DNA from: Archaeoglobaceae archaeon
Lineage (GTDB): Archaea > Halobacteriota > Archaeoglobi > Archaeoglobales > Archaeoglobaceae
DNA: 64,000 bases
Reading direction: 5' to 3'
Assembly: GCA_038734275.1 (NCBI GenBank)
Contig: JAVYOO010000001.1
Span: forward strand, 1-64,000
Shown here piece after piece: positions 54,829 to 63,545 of this stretch. A program made the position numbers and the translations under genes. The notes under the pieces are model-generated. The model had not been told where the DNA came from. It ran no database searches and saw nothing but the letters and a program-made list of their open reading frames with translations. Every line of letters starts with the position of its first letter. The first letter of the stretch is position 1.

Positions 54829-57800
54829 ATGAAAGCTCTTAAAATTTTTGCCCTCTTAATTCTGAGCATTTTCGCAGTCTCGGCAGCTGAGATCACACTC
54901 GAGGCTAATAAAACCGTAATGCCAAAGGGAGATGTTGTGAAGGTTGATGTCTATGTTAATGGCACGAACGTCGCCTCTGTAATGTTGAATTTAACCTATG
55001 AGCCAACAAAACTTAGTTTGATCGACAGGGTGAGGTATGGAGTGTTTGGAGAGGAGCAGTTCAAGACTGGTGCAAATTACGTTGCATTCATTGGCGTTGG
55101 AGGCAGTGTTTCTGAAAAAACTAAGATCGCAACCCTAAGCTTTAAGGCAGTTGGGGTTGCAACCACTACAAATATAACTCCCGTTAGTGCAGCTGTGAAT
55201 GGCAGTTCGGTTCCAGTTTTGCCTGAAAAAGTAACGATCACTATTCTTGACTACGAGGTCATAAACTCAACTTGGAGAGATCCTTTTGCAATCAGCATTG
55301 CGGGAATGACAAGCTTTGCTTCTTTGCCCGTAGATGATCCGAGTGATGGAATAAACTGGACAAAGGTTGATCTGCCTGCGGACTGCAAGAATGGTGTTGA
55401 GAACAACACTTTCATAATGGTTAGAAAAGGTAGCGAGAACAAGGTTCTGATCTACCTTGAAGGCGGTGGAGCATGTTCAAGCTATGCAAGTTGTGGTGGA
55501 CCAGCAAGCACAGTTACAACTCTTGAACCAGAATTCGACACGGGAGCAAGACCGCTGAAGAGCACTTATGTAAGGGGAATTTTCGATGTCAAGAACCCAA
55601 TGAACCCATTCCGCAACTGGACGATGGTCTTTGTGCCTTATGGCACTGGAGATATCCACATGGGCAACAGGGTTGTTAAATACTACAACACAAGCAATCC
55701 TACTGAGAACAAAACAATTTACCACGTTGGCTATGTTAACGCAATTGTAGCGATGCGCTGGATCAATGCAAGCGGGAACTTTGATCAAATCGTAGTCACT
55801 GGCACTTCCGCGGGAGGCTTTGGCACAATTCTACACTTCTACAGAGCTTCGGAAATATTTGGTAATGGAATCATTGCAATAAACGACGCCGGCCCGGGAA
55901 CTGCGCCGAATGTGACGAGCGCTTTACCACCTGCAGTCACTGCAGAGAAATGGGGTTCAATGCAGAATTATCCACCGCAATCACTGCCATACTTCGCAGA
56001 CACCGACACGATCAGGTTCCTCAACTGGGCATTAAATGGCTCCGCTGGTGGCTGTGGAAACTGCATCTATGCGCTATTTGAGGATCAGTGGGACTTTATA
56101 ATTGGTCCATACTTCCAGGGCTACAGCTTCCCCGATTTCCAAGCAAGGCTGTTGAATGCGATTGCGAGCATAAAGGCTAACTTCAGCGATCGCTTCTGCT
56201 CCTACTTGCCACTTTCAACATATCACACCGCTTTCGCAGGTGGCTACAACTATCCCGCAGGAGATCGATTCTACAATCTGCACATCGACGGCTACACGCT
56301 TGTCCAGTGGATTAACGACGTGCTTAATGGAAACTGCGTAGACAAGAGAGATCTCGGTTTAAGAGACTTGCAAGTCGAAATTTTAAGTGCTCCAAGCAGT
56401 GCAATCGTTGGCAATGCATACAACATAACCGTGAAGGTTAGCAACGTTGGTAGTAACGCAACTCCGGATCCGTTCTTCGTAATCCTTTCCAATGCAACCG
56501 CAACGCTTGGCTACAAAGTAATGACGCTTCCAGCTAATTCAAACGTTACGTTCAACTTCACTTGGATTCCAACTAGAGCTGGAACGGAGAGACTTAATGT
56601 GACTGTGGATGGTTTGCTTGTCCCAGCTTTGGTAACACTTCTGCCTCTTGGCTCTGTTGTTGAGCTCAATGAGGCTAACAACACGAGAAGCATAACTGTA
56701 AGCGTGTGTCGTGTTGAAGCTGCATCCATTACGGTGAACAACTGGTTAACGCCCTATGAAGTCGTGCTCGGTATGCTGCCAAAGACTGCAAACGTCACCC
56801 TTCCAGATGGGAGCGTTGTAGCGGTCAATGTGCAGTGGCTTAATATAACCGATCCGGAGTTCCCGCAATTTAACTACACTCCAACAGCTTCAGCATTTAC
56901 TCCTTCATATATAGCGACAGGTAAAGTAGTAATTCCAGCTGTTTGCACTGGTGAAGCAATTGTAAGAACCAATGTCACTGTAGCAACACCTTTATTGCCA
57001 ATCTACTGGCCAAATGCTGGAATATATCCAGACGGAAGACCGCTGAACATAACCGACAAGACACTCTTCAATCAGCCAGGAAGATATGAGAAAGTAACGC
57101 TCAGCTTTGGAGGACTTGAGAGGACTTATTACTACTATGTGCCGACTTCTTACAATGTAAGCAAACCAACTCCACTCGTTCTCGTCTTCCACGGCGGAGG
57201 CTCTTGTGGTTTAGCACAGATGCTTGCTGCTGACGACTTTGCGGAGCAATATGGCTTCATACTTGTAACCCCAGACGGTTACGGCTGGACATGGAATAGA
57301 ACGAGAGACGTTCCATTTGTGGAGAAGATCATCGAAGATATGCAGGCAAAGTTCAACATTGATAAGAGCAGAATTTATGCTATGGGAATTTCCATGGGCG
57401 GAATGATGACGACTTATGTGCTTTACGATCTATCTGACAAGATCGCCGCAGTGGGAATCGTTAGTGGCTCAAGAGTCCTCGCAAGTGAACTGATGAATGG
57501 AACACTTCCACCCAGACCAATGACAGTTGTGATCAGCGCTGGAACCGGTGAGCGTGTAACAGGAAATCCAATAAACGAGCACTTAAATGGCAGAAATGCA
57601 ACACAGTTACTCATTCAAGCGTGGAACTGCACTCCAACTCCAGAGACTAAATTCTGGCCAAGCAATCAGAATGATCCCAACACGAATGTGACGAGATATG
57701 TTTACACAGGTTGCAAGAACGGTGTTAAGGTTGTTTACTTTGAAGTCGGCAATGGCGGGCATGCATGGATGGGTGGGCTACAGTATGGGATTCCAGCATC

Positions 57801-58572
57801 AATCGGTTGGGTTACAAAGCACGTGAATGCATGGGACGACAAGGATGGAATGTGGGCTTACTTAAAACTGGAATCCTTACCCTCTCCAGTTATCCCCACC
57901 ACTCCACGCCCAATACTCGGCGGCGGTGGTGGCGGTGGAGGAGCAATGCCGGGAGTGCCAGTATACATAACCGCATATGAAACAGTAAAAGCAAATGAAG
58001 AGAGCATAATAGATCTACCGCAGAGTGCTTTCTGGGAGACAAATGTTGTTGCACTCTTGATACTGAGCTCAGAGGACAACAACATCCGCTTCAGGATTGA
58101 AAAGCTTAAAGAACTGCCACCTGGAATTCCAGAGCCGAAGGGAGACTTAGTAGTGCTAATACTGAGCATAGAGCCAACTCTGAGCAAAGAAGCAAGCATT
58201 AAAGGAAAGATCAAATTCGGAATCCCAATAGAAGAAATAAAAGCTAAAGGCTTCGATCCAAAGGCTGTCGCAGTAATTCTGCTAAAGTGGAACGGCAAGG
58301 AATGGATCGAATTGCCTACGAATTTCGTTGGCAGTGATGGAAAATACAACTACTACGAGGCTGAAACTACAAGCTTTAGCTACTTCGTCGCACAGCTAAA
58401 GCCTTTGGAAACTCCAAAGCCGACAACACCAGTGGCAACTCCACCAACAACACTCGTGACAACACCAACCACGACTCCAGCTGAGAAACCGTTCATTCCT
58501 GGCTTCGAAGCAATCTTCGCAATTGCTGGAATGATAGCGGTGGCTTATCTGCTTAGGAGGAAGAAAGATTGA
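54829..58572 (+). CDS. Giant cohesin-like/esterase/PGF-CTERM surface protein
   Basis: A 1247-residue secreted protein. Order: signal peptide (1-19); cohesin-like domain (about 20-135, EITLEANKTVMPKGDVVKVD); pectinacetylesterase-like domain (YLEGGGACSSY, GTSAGGFGT with Ser327); a CARDB-like domain (about 510-625); a PHB-depolymerase-like esterase (LVFHGGGSCG, Ser855 in GISMGGMM); Gly run; PGF-pre-PGF domain (about 1040-1190); Thr/Pro linker; and a PGF-CTERM anchor FIPGFEAIFAIAGMIAVAYL with basic tail. It starts 10 bp after the previous gene with SD GAGGTGG, so both form one operon. Probably processed by archaeosortase A and lipid-anchored. Confidence 0.88.
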   Translation: MKALKIFALLILSIFAVSAAEITLEANKTVMPKGDVVKVDVYVNGTNVASVMLNLTYEPTKLSLIDRVRYGVFGEEQFKTGANYVAFIGVGGSVSEKTKIATLSFKAVGVATTTNITPVSAAVNGSSVPVLPEKVTITILDYEVINSTWRDPFAISIAGMTSFASLPVDDPSDGINWTKVDLPADCKNGVENNTFIMVRKGSENKVLIYLEGGGACSSYASCGGPASTVTTLEPEFDTGARPLKSTYVRGIFDVKNPMNPFRNWTMVFVPYGTGDIHMGNRVVKYYNTSNPTENKTIYHVGYVNAIVAMRWINASGNFDQIVVTGTSAGGFGTILHFYRASEIFGNGIIAINDAGPGTAPNVTSALPPAVTAEKWGSMQNYPPQSLPYFADTDTIRFLNWALNGSAGGCGNCIYALFEDQWDFIIGPYFQGYSFPDFQARLLNAIASIKANFSDRFCSYLPLSTYHTAFAGGYNYPAGDRFYNLHIDGYTLVQWINDVLNGNCVDKRDLGLRDLQVEILSAPSSAIVGNAYNITVKVSNVGSNATPDPFFVILSNATATLGYKVMTLPANSNVTFNFTWIPTRAGTERLNVTVDGLLVPALVTLLPLGSVVELNEANNTRSITVSVCRVEAASITVNNWLTPYEVVLGMLPKTANVTLPDGSVVAVNVQWLNITDPEFPQFNYTPTASAFTPSYIATGKVVIPAVCTGEAIVRTNVTVATPLLPIYWPNAGIYPDGRPLNITDKTLFNQPGRYEKVTLSFGGLERTYYYYVPTSYNVSKPTPLVLVFHGGGSCGLAQMLAADDFAEQYGFILVTPDGYGWTWNRTRDVPFVEKIIEDMQAKFNIDKSRIYAMGISMGGMMTTYVLYDLSDKIAAVGIVSGSRVLASELMNGTLPPRPMTVVISAGTGERVTGNPINEHLNGRNATQLLIQAWNCTPTPETKFWPSNQNDPNTNVTRYVYTGCKNGVKVVYFEVGNGGHAWMGGLQYGIPASIGWVTKHVNAWDDKDGMWAYLKLESLPSPVIPTTPRPILGGGGGGGGAMPGVPVYITAYETVKANEESIIDLPQSAFWETNVVALLILSSEDNNIRFRIEKLKELPPGIPEPKGDLVVLILSIEPTLSKEASIKGKIKFGIPIEEIKAKGFDPKAVAVILLKWNGKEWIELPTNFVGSDGKYNYYEAETTSFSYFVAQLKPLETPKPTTPVATPPTTLVTTPTTTPAEKPFIPGFEAIFAIAGMIAVAYLLRRKKD

Positions 58573-58668
58573 TAATTTATTTTTTATCTAAATTTTATAG
58601 TTTTACATTCAAGATTTTCATTGTCTTACATTTCCAGTTCTCAAGAACCGCTTTGAGTTCAATAATAA

Positions 58669-58751
58669 TGCGGGGGGAGGGATTTGAACCCTCGAATCCC
58701 TACGGAACTGGCCCCTCAAGCCAGCGCCTTTGACCACTCGGCAACCCCCGC
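58669..58751 (-). tRNA. tRNA-Leu (anticodon GAG)
   Basis: Minus strand folds as class II tRNA with a long variable arm. Acceptor GCGGGGG with CCCCCGC; anticodon stem CTGGC/GCCAG closes TTGAGGG, anticodon GAG (reads CUC). CCA not encoded. No intron. Confidence 0.95.
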
Positions 58752-58835
58752 TTTTTTATAAACAAGTGGATATAGGCATATTAAACTTTTGGTAATTCTT
58801 GGTCATAAGCTGAGGAAAGCTTTTCTAATCGAAAA

Positions 58836-58845
58836 AATTAAATAT
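58836..58845 (+). promoter_or_regulatory. TATA box of the first TIG-repeat PGF-CTERM gene
   Basis: AATTAAATAT is centred about 25 bp upstream of ATG58865, implying a leaderless or very short leader mRNA. No Shine-Dalgarno is seen, which supports this. Confidence 0.5.
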
Positions 58846-58864
58846 CCTAAAATTTAGTTTTGTT

Positions 58865-59701
58865 ATGAGTTCTTTTGGCAAAGTAAAATGGATCGCCTTT
58901 TTGATTGTTTTAATTTCCGCTATTCAACTCTCCAGTGCTGCTGGCTGGATAAGAATAAATCCAATAGAAGGAACAGTTGGGTCGAATTTCTGGGTCAGGG
59001 GTGGTGGTTTCGTTCCCGATTCGAAAGTTGGATTAATGTTTGGTGATCAGATTATTGGGATTATCACTACAGATCGAAGTGGGAGTATCTCAGTCAGATT
59101 AGAAGTTCCTGAAATTTCCTGTGGAAAGCATAAAGTTTTAGCGATTGATGAAGTTAAAAACAATGCTTATGTGTTTTTCAATGTAACTCCGAAAATAACG
59201 AGGGTATACCCAAATGATGGTAGACCGGGTTCAGCTATTACAATTACAGGCAAAGGTTTCTCTGCGAATTCGAATATTAAGGTTAGGTTTGTAAACCTTT
59301 TTGAGATTACGGGAATGCTCCAAGAAAATATAATATCTGAGAAAATGGCTAGAACCAACGAGAAGGGCACTTTCGAGATAAAATTTGAGATTCCCGAAGT
59401 TAACCCGGGTTACTATCTAATCTATGCCTATGACCCAGATTGCGGTATTGAGACAGGATATACAAATTTTGAGGTGTTAGAACCGAAGTCAACACCAACT
59501 CCTACACCGACGCCAAAGACACCAAAAACGACACCAGTGCAAAATGAATTAGCACAGCCAAGTGAAGCTGGAGAAACTGCACCTCAGACAACTCCAAAAA
59601 CTCCTACAACAAAAACAACGAAGTCAACTCCGGGATTTGAAGCTCTAATTGCAATCGGCGGTATTGCTACAGCTATTCTGGTTTCAATAAGACGCAAGTG
59701 A
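58865..59701 (+). CDS. PGF-CTERM surface protein with two TIG/IPT-like repeats, copy 1
   Basis: A 278-residue secreted protein. Signal peptide (about 1-27), two beta-sandwich repeats of about 85 residues (INPIEGTVGSNFWVRGGGF and NDGRPGSAITITGKGF), a Thr/Pro linker (about 210-250), then TPGFEALIAIGGIATAILVS and Arg/Lys: the PGF-CTERM signal of archaeosortase. Function is probably structural or adhesive at the cell surface. Tandem paralog of the next gene. Confidence 0.85.
   Translation: MSSFGKVKWIAFLIVLISAIQLSSAAGWIRINPIEGTVGSNFWVRGGGFVPDSKVGLMFGDQIIGIITTDRSGSISVRLEVPEISCGKHKVLAIDEVKNNAYVFFNVTPKITRVYPNDGRPGSAITITGKGFSANSNIKVRFVNLFEITGMLQENIISEKMARTNEKGTFEIKFEIPEVNPGYYLIYAYDPDCGIETGYTNFEVLEPKSTPTPTPTPKTPKTTPVQNELAQPSEAGETAPQTTPKTPTTKTTKSTPGFEALIAIGGIATAILVSIRRK
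59621..59679 (+). repeat. 59-bp identical tail repeat, copy 1
   Basis: Bases 59621-59679 equal 60513-60571 exactly. They encode the PGF-CTERM anchor of the two paralogs. Flanking sequence has diverged. Confidence 0.85.
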
Positions 59702-59748
59702 TTTAGCTCCAAATTTCGATTTTTATTTTAAAAACAGCAATGATAAGT

Positions 59749-59757
59749 GTTAAATAT
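59749..59757 (+). promoter_or_regulatory. TATA box of the second TIG-repeat PGF-CTERM gene
   Basis: GTTAAATAT lies about 25 bp upstream of ATG59778. As in the first paralog, the sequence TTTTGTTATGA covers the start and no Shine-Dalgarno is visible, so each gene probably has its own leaderless mRNA. Confidence 0.5.
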
Positions 59758-59777
59758 CGCTAAACATCATTTTTGTT

Positions 59778-60593
59778 ATGAAGTTCCCAAAAATAATTAA
59801 ATGGTTCTTGTTCGTATGTTTGACAGTCCTAATGGTTTATTCTGCAAGTGCTGTGATACCGTCACCCTCTATTGAAATAAAACCTGTTAGCGGGACTGTT
59901 GGCAGTTCTGTGAGCATAAAAGGAGAGGGTTTCTCCATGGATTCAGAAATCAGGATTTATTGGGAAGATAAGCTATTAGCCACGAGTAAAACGAGCTCGA
60001 AAGGTTCGTTCTCAGCTTCTATAAGCGTTCCACAAGTCCCTTGCGGTTATTATAAGATTACAGCAGTGGATGAGGTAAAATACAATGCTTACGCTACCTT
60101 TAGAGTAACACCGAAGATAACAAAGATTTCAACTACGAAAGGAGTTCCTGGGACAATTGTGACCATTTCGGGTAATGGTTTCTCGGCAAATTCCGATGTT
60201 GATATAAGATTTGTTGATCCCTTCAACGAAACTTGGATATTGTCACAAATGCGTATTCAGTCGAACAACTCTGGAGTCATTCAGGTTAACTTTGAAATCC
60301 CACAGGTTTCAGCAGGCGATTACAGAATATTTGCGATAGACTTAAAAACTGGACTTAAGACAGATTACACCAAATTTACTGTAGAGGCGCCAAAAACAAC
60401 CGCAACCCCAACTCCTGCCACTACACAACCACAAGATCAGAACAAAACGAATCAGACAAAACCAACCACAACTCCAAAGACAACTCCTAAAACTCCAGTA
60501 ACTTATTCACCAAAGTCAACTCCGGGATTTGAAGCTCTAATTGCAATCGGCGGTATTGCTACAGCTATTCTTGTTTCAAGAAGACACAGATAA
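59778..60593 (+). CDS. PGF-CTERM surface protein with two TIG/IPT-like repeats, copy 2
   Basis: A 271-residue secreted protein with the same layout as copy 1: signal peptide (about 1-25), repeats starting IKPVSGTVGSSVSIKGEGF and TKGVPGTIVTISGNGF, a Thr/Pro linker, and the PGF-CTERM TPGFEALIAIGGIATAILVS followed by Arg residues. Body identity to copy 1 is moderate, but the end is DNA-identical over 59 bp. Confidence 0.85.
   Translation: MKFPKIIKWFLFVCLTVLMVYSASAVIPSPSIEIKPVSGTVGSSVSIKGEGFSMDSEIRIYWEDKLLATSKTSSKGSFSASISVPQVPCGYYKITAVDEVKYNAYATFRVTPKITKISTTKGVPGTIVTISGNGFSANSDVDIRFVDPFNETWILSQMRIQSNNSGVIQVNFEIPQVSAGDYRIFAIDLKTGLKTDYTKFTVEAPKTTATPTPATTQPQDQNKTNQTKPTTTPKTTPKTPVTYSPKSTPGFEALIAIGGIATAILVSRRHR
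60513..60571 (+). repeat. 59-bp identical tail repeat, copy 2
   Basis: Second copy of the identical segment at 59621-59679, in the same direction and frame. It suggests recent gene conversion or strong constraint on the sorting signal at the DNA level. Confidence 0.85.
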
Positions 60594-60650
60594 CTTCATT
60601 TTTTATTTCTTTATCTATAATCCTGCCTTGCTCGGATTGGTCTCTTCGCA

Positions 60651-60662
60651 AAATATTTAAAT
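60651..60662 (+). promoter_or_regulatory. TATA box of the rps13 operon
   Basis: AATATTTAAATA lies about 40 bp upstream of ATG60699 and a GGTGATG (60690-60696) ribosome site is just before the start. This is the likely main promoter for rps13-rps4-rps11-rpoD. Confidence 0.5.
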
Positions 60663-60698
60663 ATCGCCCATAAACTCTTTTTCCATAGCGGTGATGAA

Positions 60699-61136
60699 AT
60701 GTTCAAGCACATAGTGAGAATTGCAGACACGGATCTTGATGGGAACAGAAATGTGGTTCATGCTCTAACTGGCATACCCGGGATTGGCATAAGGATGGCA
60801 AGGAGTATTGTTAACGAACTTGGAATTGATGGCAAAAGAAAACTTGGAACCCTTGAAGATGAGGAGATAGCAAAAATCAGGCGTCTGATTGAAGAAGAGA
60901 TTGAGAAATTCCCTAGTTGGATGCTAAATAGGCGTGCAGACCTTTATACAGGCAAAAATCTGCATTTGCTCTCAAAAGACGTAAACTTTGGCAGAATGCT
61001 CGACATAGAAAGACTGATGAGGATCAGATGCTACCGCGGTGTTAGACATGCGAAAGGCAAGAAGGTTAGAGGGCAAAGAACAAGATCCACAGGTAGAAAG
61101 GGAAGAACAGTCGGAGTGATTAGGAAGAAATCTTAA
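60699..61136 (+). CDS. rps13: Ribosomal protein S13
   Basis: A 145-residue small-subunit protein of the head. The H2TH region [17 protein letters not shown] and the basic tail [20 protein letters not shown] are diagnostic. First gene of the operon with S4, S11 and RNAP subunit D, the standard archaeal order. Start is backed by GGTGATG. Confidence 0.97.
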   Translation: MFKHIVRIADTDLDGNRNVVHALTGIPGIGIRMARSIVNELGIDGKRKLGTLEDEEIAKIRRLIEEEIEKFPSWMLNRRADLYTGKNLHLLSKDVNFGRMLDIERLMRIRCYRGVRHAKGKKVRGQRTRSTGRKGRTVGVIRKKS

Positions 61137-61147
61137 AAGGTGATCGT

Positions 61148-61648
61148 ATGGGGGATCCTAAGAAAAATAGAAAATGCTATGTGACTCCTGTTCGTCCTTG
61201 GGATAGACATAGATTGGAAAGAGACAATCAGCTTGTAATAAATTACGGTTTAAGAAATAAAAGAGAGCTATGGAGATTTCAGAACATCTTGAGAAAATAT
61301 AGGAGGGTTGCAAGGGATCTTTTAGGCAAGATAAACCTTCCAGGAAGAGAAGGAGAGATCGCAAAGGCCAAAGCTCAGGCTGTGATAAAGAAATTACAAA
61401 AATATGGAATATTAAATGAGAATTCTACTCTTGATGATGTCCTTGGGCTTTCAGTGGAGAATTTCCTTGAAAGAAGGCTTCAAACTGTAGTTTACAGGCA
61501 AGGATTAGCCAAAACAATAAAACAGGCAAGACAAATGATCGTTCATGGACATATTGAAGTGGATGGCAGGAAGGTTACCTCCCCCAGCTTTATCGTTTTG
61601 CGTGATCTTGAAAAGAAGATTGGAGTGAGGGTGAAGGAGAATGCCTGA
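61148..61648 (+). CDS. rps4: Ribosomal protein S4
   Basis: A 166-residue protein with an S4 RNA-binding domain near [20 protein letters not shown] and [17 protein letters not shown]. It starts 11 bp after rps13 with GGTGAT at the stop, and overlaps rps11 by 8 bp. Assembles early on 16S rRNA. Confidence 0.97.
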   Translation: MGDPKKNRKCYVTPVRPWDRHRLERDNQLVINYGLRNKRELWRFQNILRKYRRVARDLLGKINLPGREGEIAKAKAQAVIKKLQKYGILNENSTLDDVLGLSVENFLERRLQTVVYRQGLAKTIKQARQMIVHGHIEVDGRKVTSPSFIVLRDLEKKIGVRVKENA

Positions 61649-62039
61649 GAAAGAGAAAATTAGATGGGGAATCGCGCACATTTACTCTTCCTATAATAAC
61701 ACAATCATAACGATAACTGATATTACCGGTTCTGAAATAATAGCAAGGGTCAGCGGAGGAATGATCGTAAAGGCTGCCAGAGATGAAGGTAATCCATACA
61801 CTGCAATGCAGGGAGCCTTGAGGGCTGCAAGTATAGCGATGGAAAAGGGGATAAATGCTGTGCATGTAAAGGTTCGAGCACCTGGAGGTAGCAGGTCAAA
61901 AATCCCGGGCCCGGGAGCGCAGGCTGCTATTAGAGCACTTGCGAGAGCAGGACTTAGAATAGGTAGAATTGAAGATGTTACTCCGATACCGCACGATGGA
62001 ACTCGACCACCAGGCGGTAGAAGAGGTAGGCGAGTTTAA
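61641..62039 (+). CDS. rps11: Ribosomal protein S11
   Basis: A 132-residue protein of the platform. [18 protein letters not shown] and the tail [17 protein letters not shown]-type segment ([18 protein letters not shown]) are family features. It overlaps rps4 by 8 bp and shares one base with the RNAP D start (TAATG). Confidence 0.97.
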   Translation: MPEKEKIRWGIAHIYSSYNNTIITITDITGSEIIARVSGGMIVKAARDEGNPYTAMQGALRAASIAMEKGINAVHVKVRAPGGSRSKIPGPGAQAAIRALARAGLRIGRIEDVTPIPHDGTRPPGGRRGRRV

Positions 62040-62833
62040 TGCCGAAAATTGAAATTGTCAGCGAGAATGAGAATAGGATTATTTTTAAACTTCTCGATGC
62101 ATCTCCAGCCTTAGCTAATTCTATAAGAAGGGCAATGAAGTCTCTTGTTCCTGTTTTGGCGATAGACTATGTTGATTTTTATGTGAATTCGAGCAATTTT
62201 TACGACGAGATGATCGCTCACAGGCTTGCAATGCTCCCAATTAAAACAGACCTTACAAGATTTAACCTTCGAGAGAAGTGCAGTTGCGAAGGAGTAGGTT
62301 GCCCAAACTGTCAGATCTCATTTAGATTAAACGTGGAAGGACCAAGAGTTGTTTATGCAAGGGATTTTATAAGCGATGATCCCGCGGTTCACTTTGCATT
62401 TGGTGACATTCCGGTCCTTGAGCTATTTAATGGACAACAGTTGATGATCGAGGCAGTAGCAAGGCTCGGAATAGGAAAAGAGCATTCCAAGTTCCAGCCG
62501 GTATCTGCTTGTTTTTACAGAGTAATTCCAAGAATAGAAATTAACGAAAAATGTAGTGCTTGCAAAGATTGCATTTCTGCATGCCCAAGAAAGGTTTTTG
62601 AGGAGCATAATGGTAAAATTATCGCTAAAAATTTGGACAAATGCTCTTTTTGTATGGAATGTGTGAAAATTTGCGAACCCGGGGCAATCAGAGTAATTGA
62701 AACCAATGACTTCCTGTTTTTTGCAGAAGGAACAGGTGCTTTGCCGATTAGAGAGGTTTTATCGAGAGCAATAGCGATTCTTAAAGAAAAGGCGGAGAAT
62801 TTCAACAAGCTTCTATCTGAAATAGATGTTTAG
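62039..62833 (+). CDS. rpoD: RNA polymerase subunit D with two [4Fe-4S] motifs
   Basis: A 264-residue homolog of the alpha subunit/Rpb3, forming the assembly platform with subunit L. NSIRRAMKSLVPVLAIDYVD is the dimer helix. A ferredoxin-like insert (about 178-225) has CSACKDCISACP and CSFCMECVKICEP, both complete for four-iron clusters. Many archaea keep one, both or none. It overlaps hisA by 8 bp. Confidence 0.96.
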   Translation: MPKIEIVSENENRIIFKLLDASPALANSIRRAMKSLVPVLAIDYVDFYVNSSNFYDEMIAHRLAMLPIKTDLTRFNLREKCSCEGVGCPNCQISFRLNVEGPRVVYARDFISDDPAVHFAFGDIPVLELFNGQQLMIEAVARLGIGKEHSKFQPVSACFYRVIPRIEINEKCSACKDCISACPRKVFEEHNGKIIAKNLDKCSFCMECVKICEPGAIRVIETNDFLFFAEGTGALPIREVLSRAIAILKEKAENFNKLLSEIDV

Positions 62834-63545
62834 GATCATTCCTGCAGTCGATCTAAAAGACGGAAAAGTTGTTCGGCTTAGACAGGGGAGAGAAGAGGAA
62901 ATAACGTTTTCAGCAGAAAATCCCGTTAAGATTGCAAAAAAATGGATTGAAAAAGGTGCTAAAGCGCTCCATGTTGTGGATCTCGACGGAGCTTTTCGCG
63001 GAAAACTTAGGCATGAGGAGATAATTACGGACATAATCTCCTTGGGAGCAGAAGTTCAGGTTGGTGGTGGAATAAGAAGCTTTGAAATCGCGGAAAGACT
63101 GCTTGAGCTTGGAGCGAGTAGAGTTATATTCGGCACTTTGGCTGTGGAGAGAGTTGAGGAGGTTAAAGAGTTCTCCAAAAAATGGAAAGGGAGGGTAATG
63201 ATTGCGGTTGATGTGAGAGAAGGGAAGGTAACGGTGAGGGGCTGGAAAGAGAAGACATTACTGGAACCTCTGGATTTCATTCGGCGTTATGAAGATGTTG
63301 AGGTTTCATTCTTATACACAAACATTGATGTAGAAGGACTCGTTTCTGGAATAGAAAGAGAGAAAATGCTTTTTTTGAAAACTATGAGCAAACCATTTTA
63401 CGTAGCGGGAGGAATTTCATCTTTAGAAGACATAGAATTTGTTAAAAAACTCAGAGCGAGAGGAGTGATACTCGGCTCTGCACTATACACGGGAAAGATT
63501 AAATTAGAAGATGCACTCAAATTTGAACATGAAGAGGGTAAGTAG
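62826..63545 (+). CDS. hisA: ProFAR isomerase HisA
   Basis: A 239-residue (beta/alpha)8 enzyme of histidine synthesis. Catalytic Asp residues are in PAVDLKDGKVVRL and MIAVDVREG, and the phosphate loops are GGGIRS and AGGISSLED. It begins within the rpoD end. The coupling to the polymerase operon means histidine synthesis may share its transcript. Confidence 0.94.
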   Translation: MFRIIPAVDLKDGKVVRLRQGREEEITFSAENPVKIAKKWIEKGAKALHVVDLDGAFRGKLRHEEIITDIISLGAEVQVGGGIRSFEIAERLLELGASRVIFGTLAVERVEEVKEFSKKWKGRVMIAVDVREGKVTVRGWKEKTLLEPLDFIRRYEDVEVSFLYTNIDVEGLVSGIEREKMLFLKTMSKPFYVAGGISSLEDIEFVKKLRARGVILGSALYTGKIKLEDALKFEHEEGK

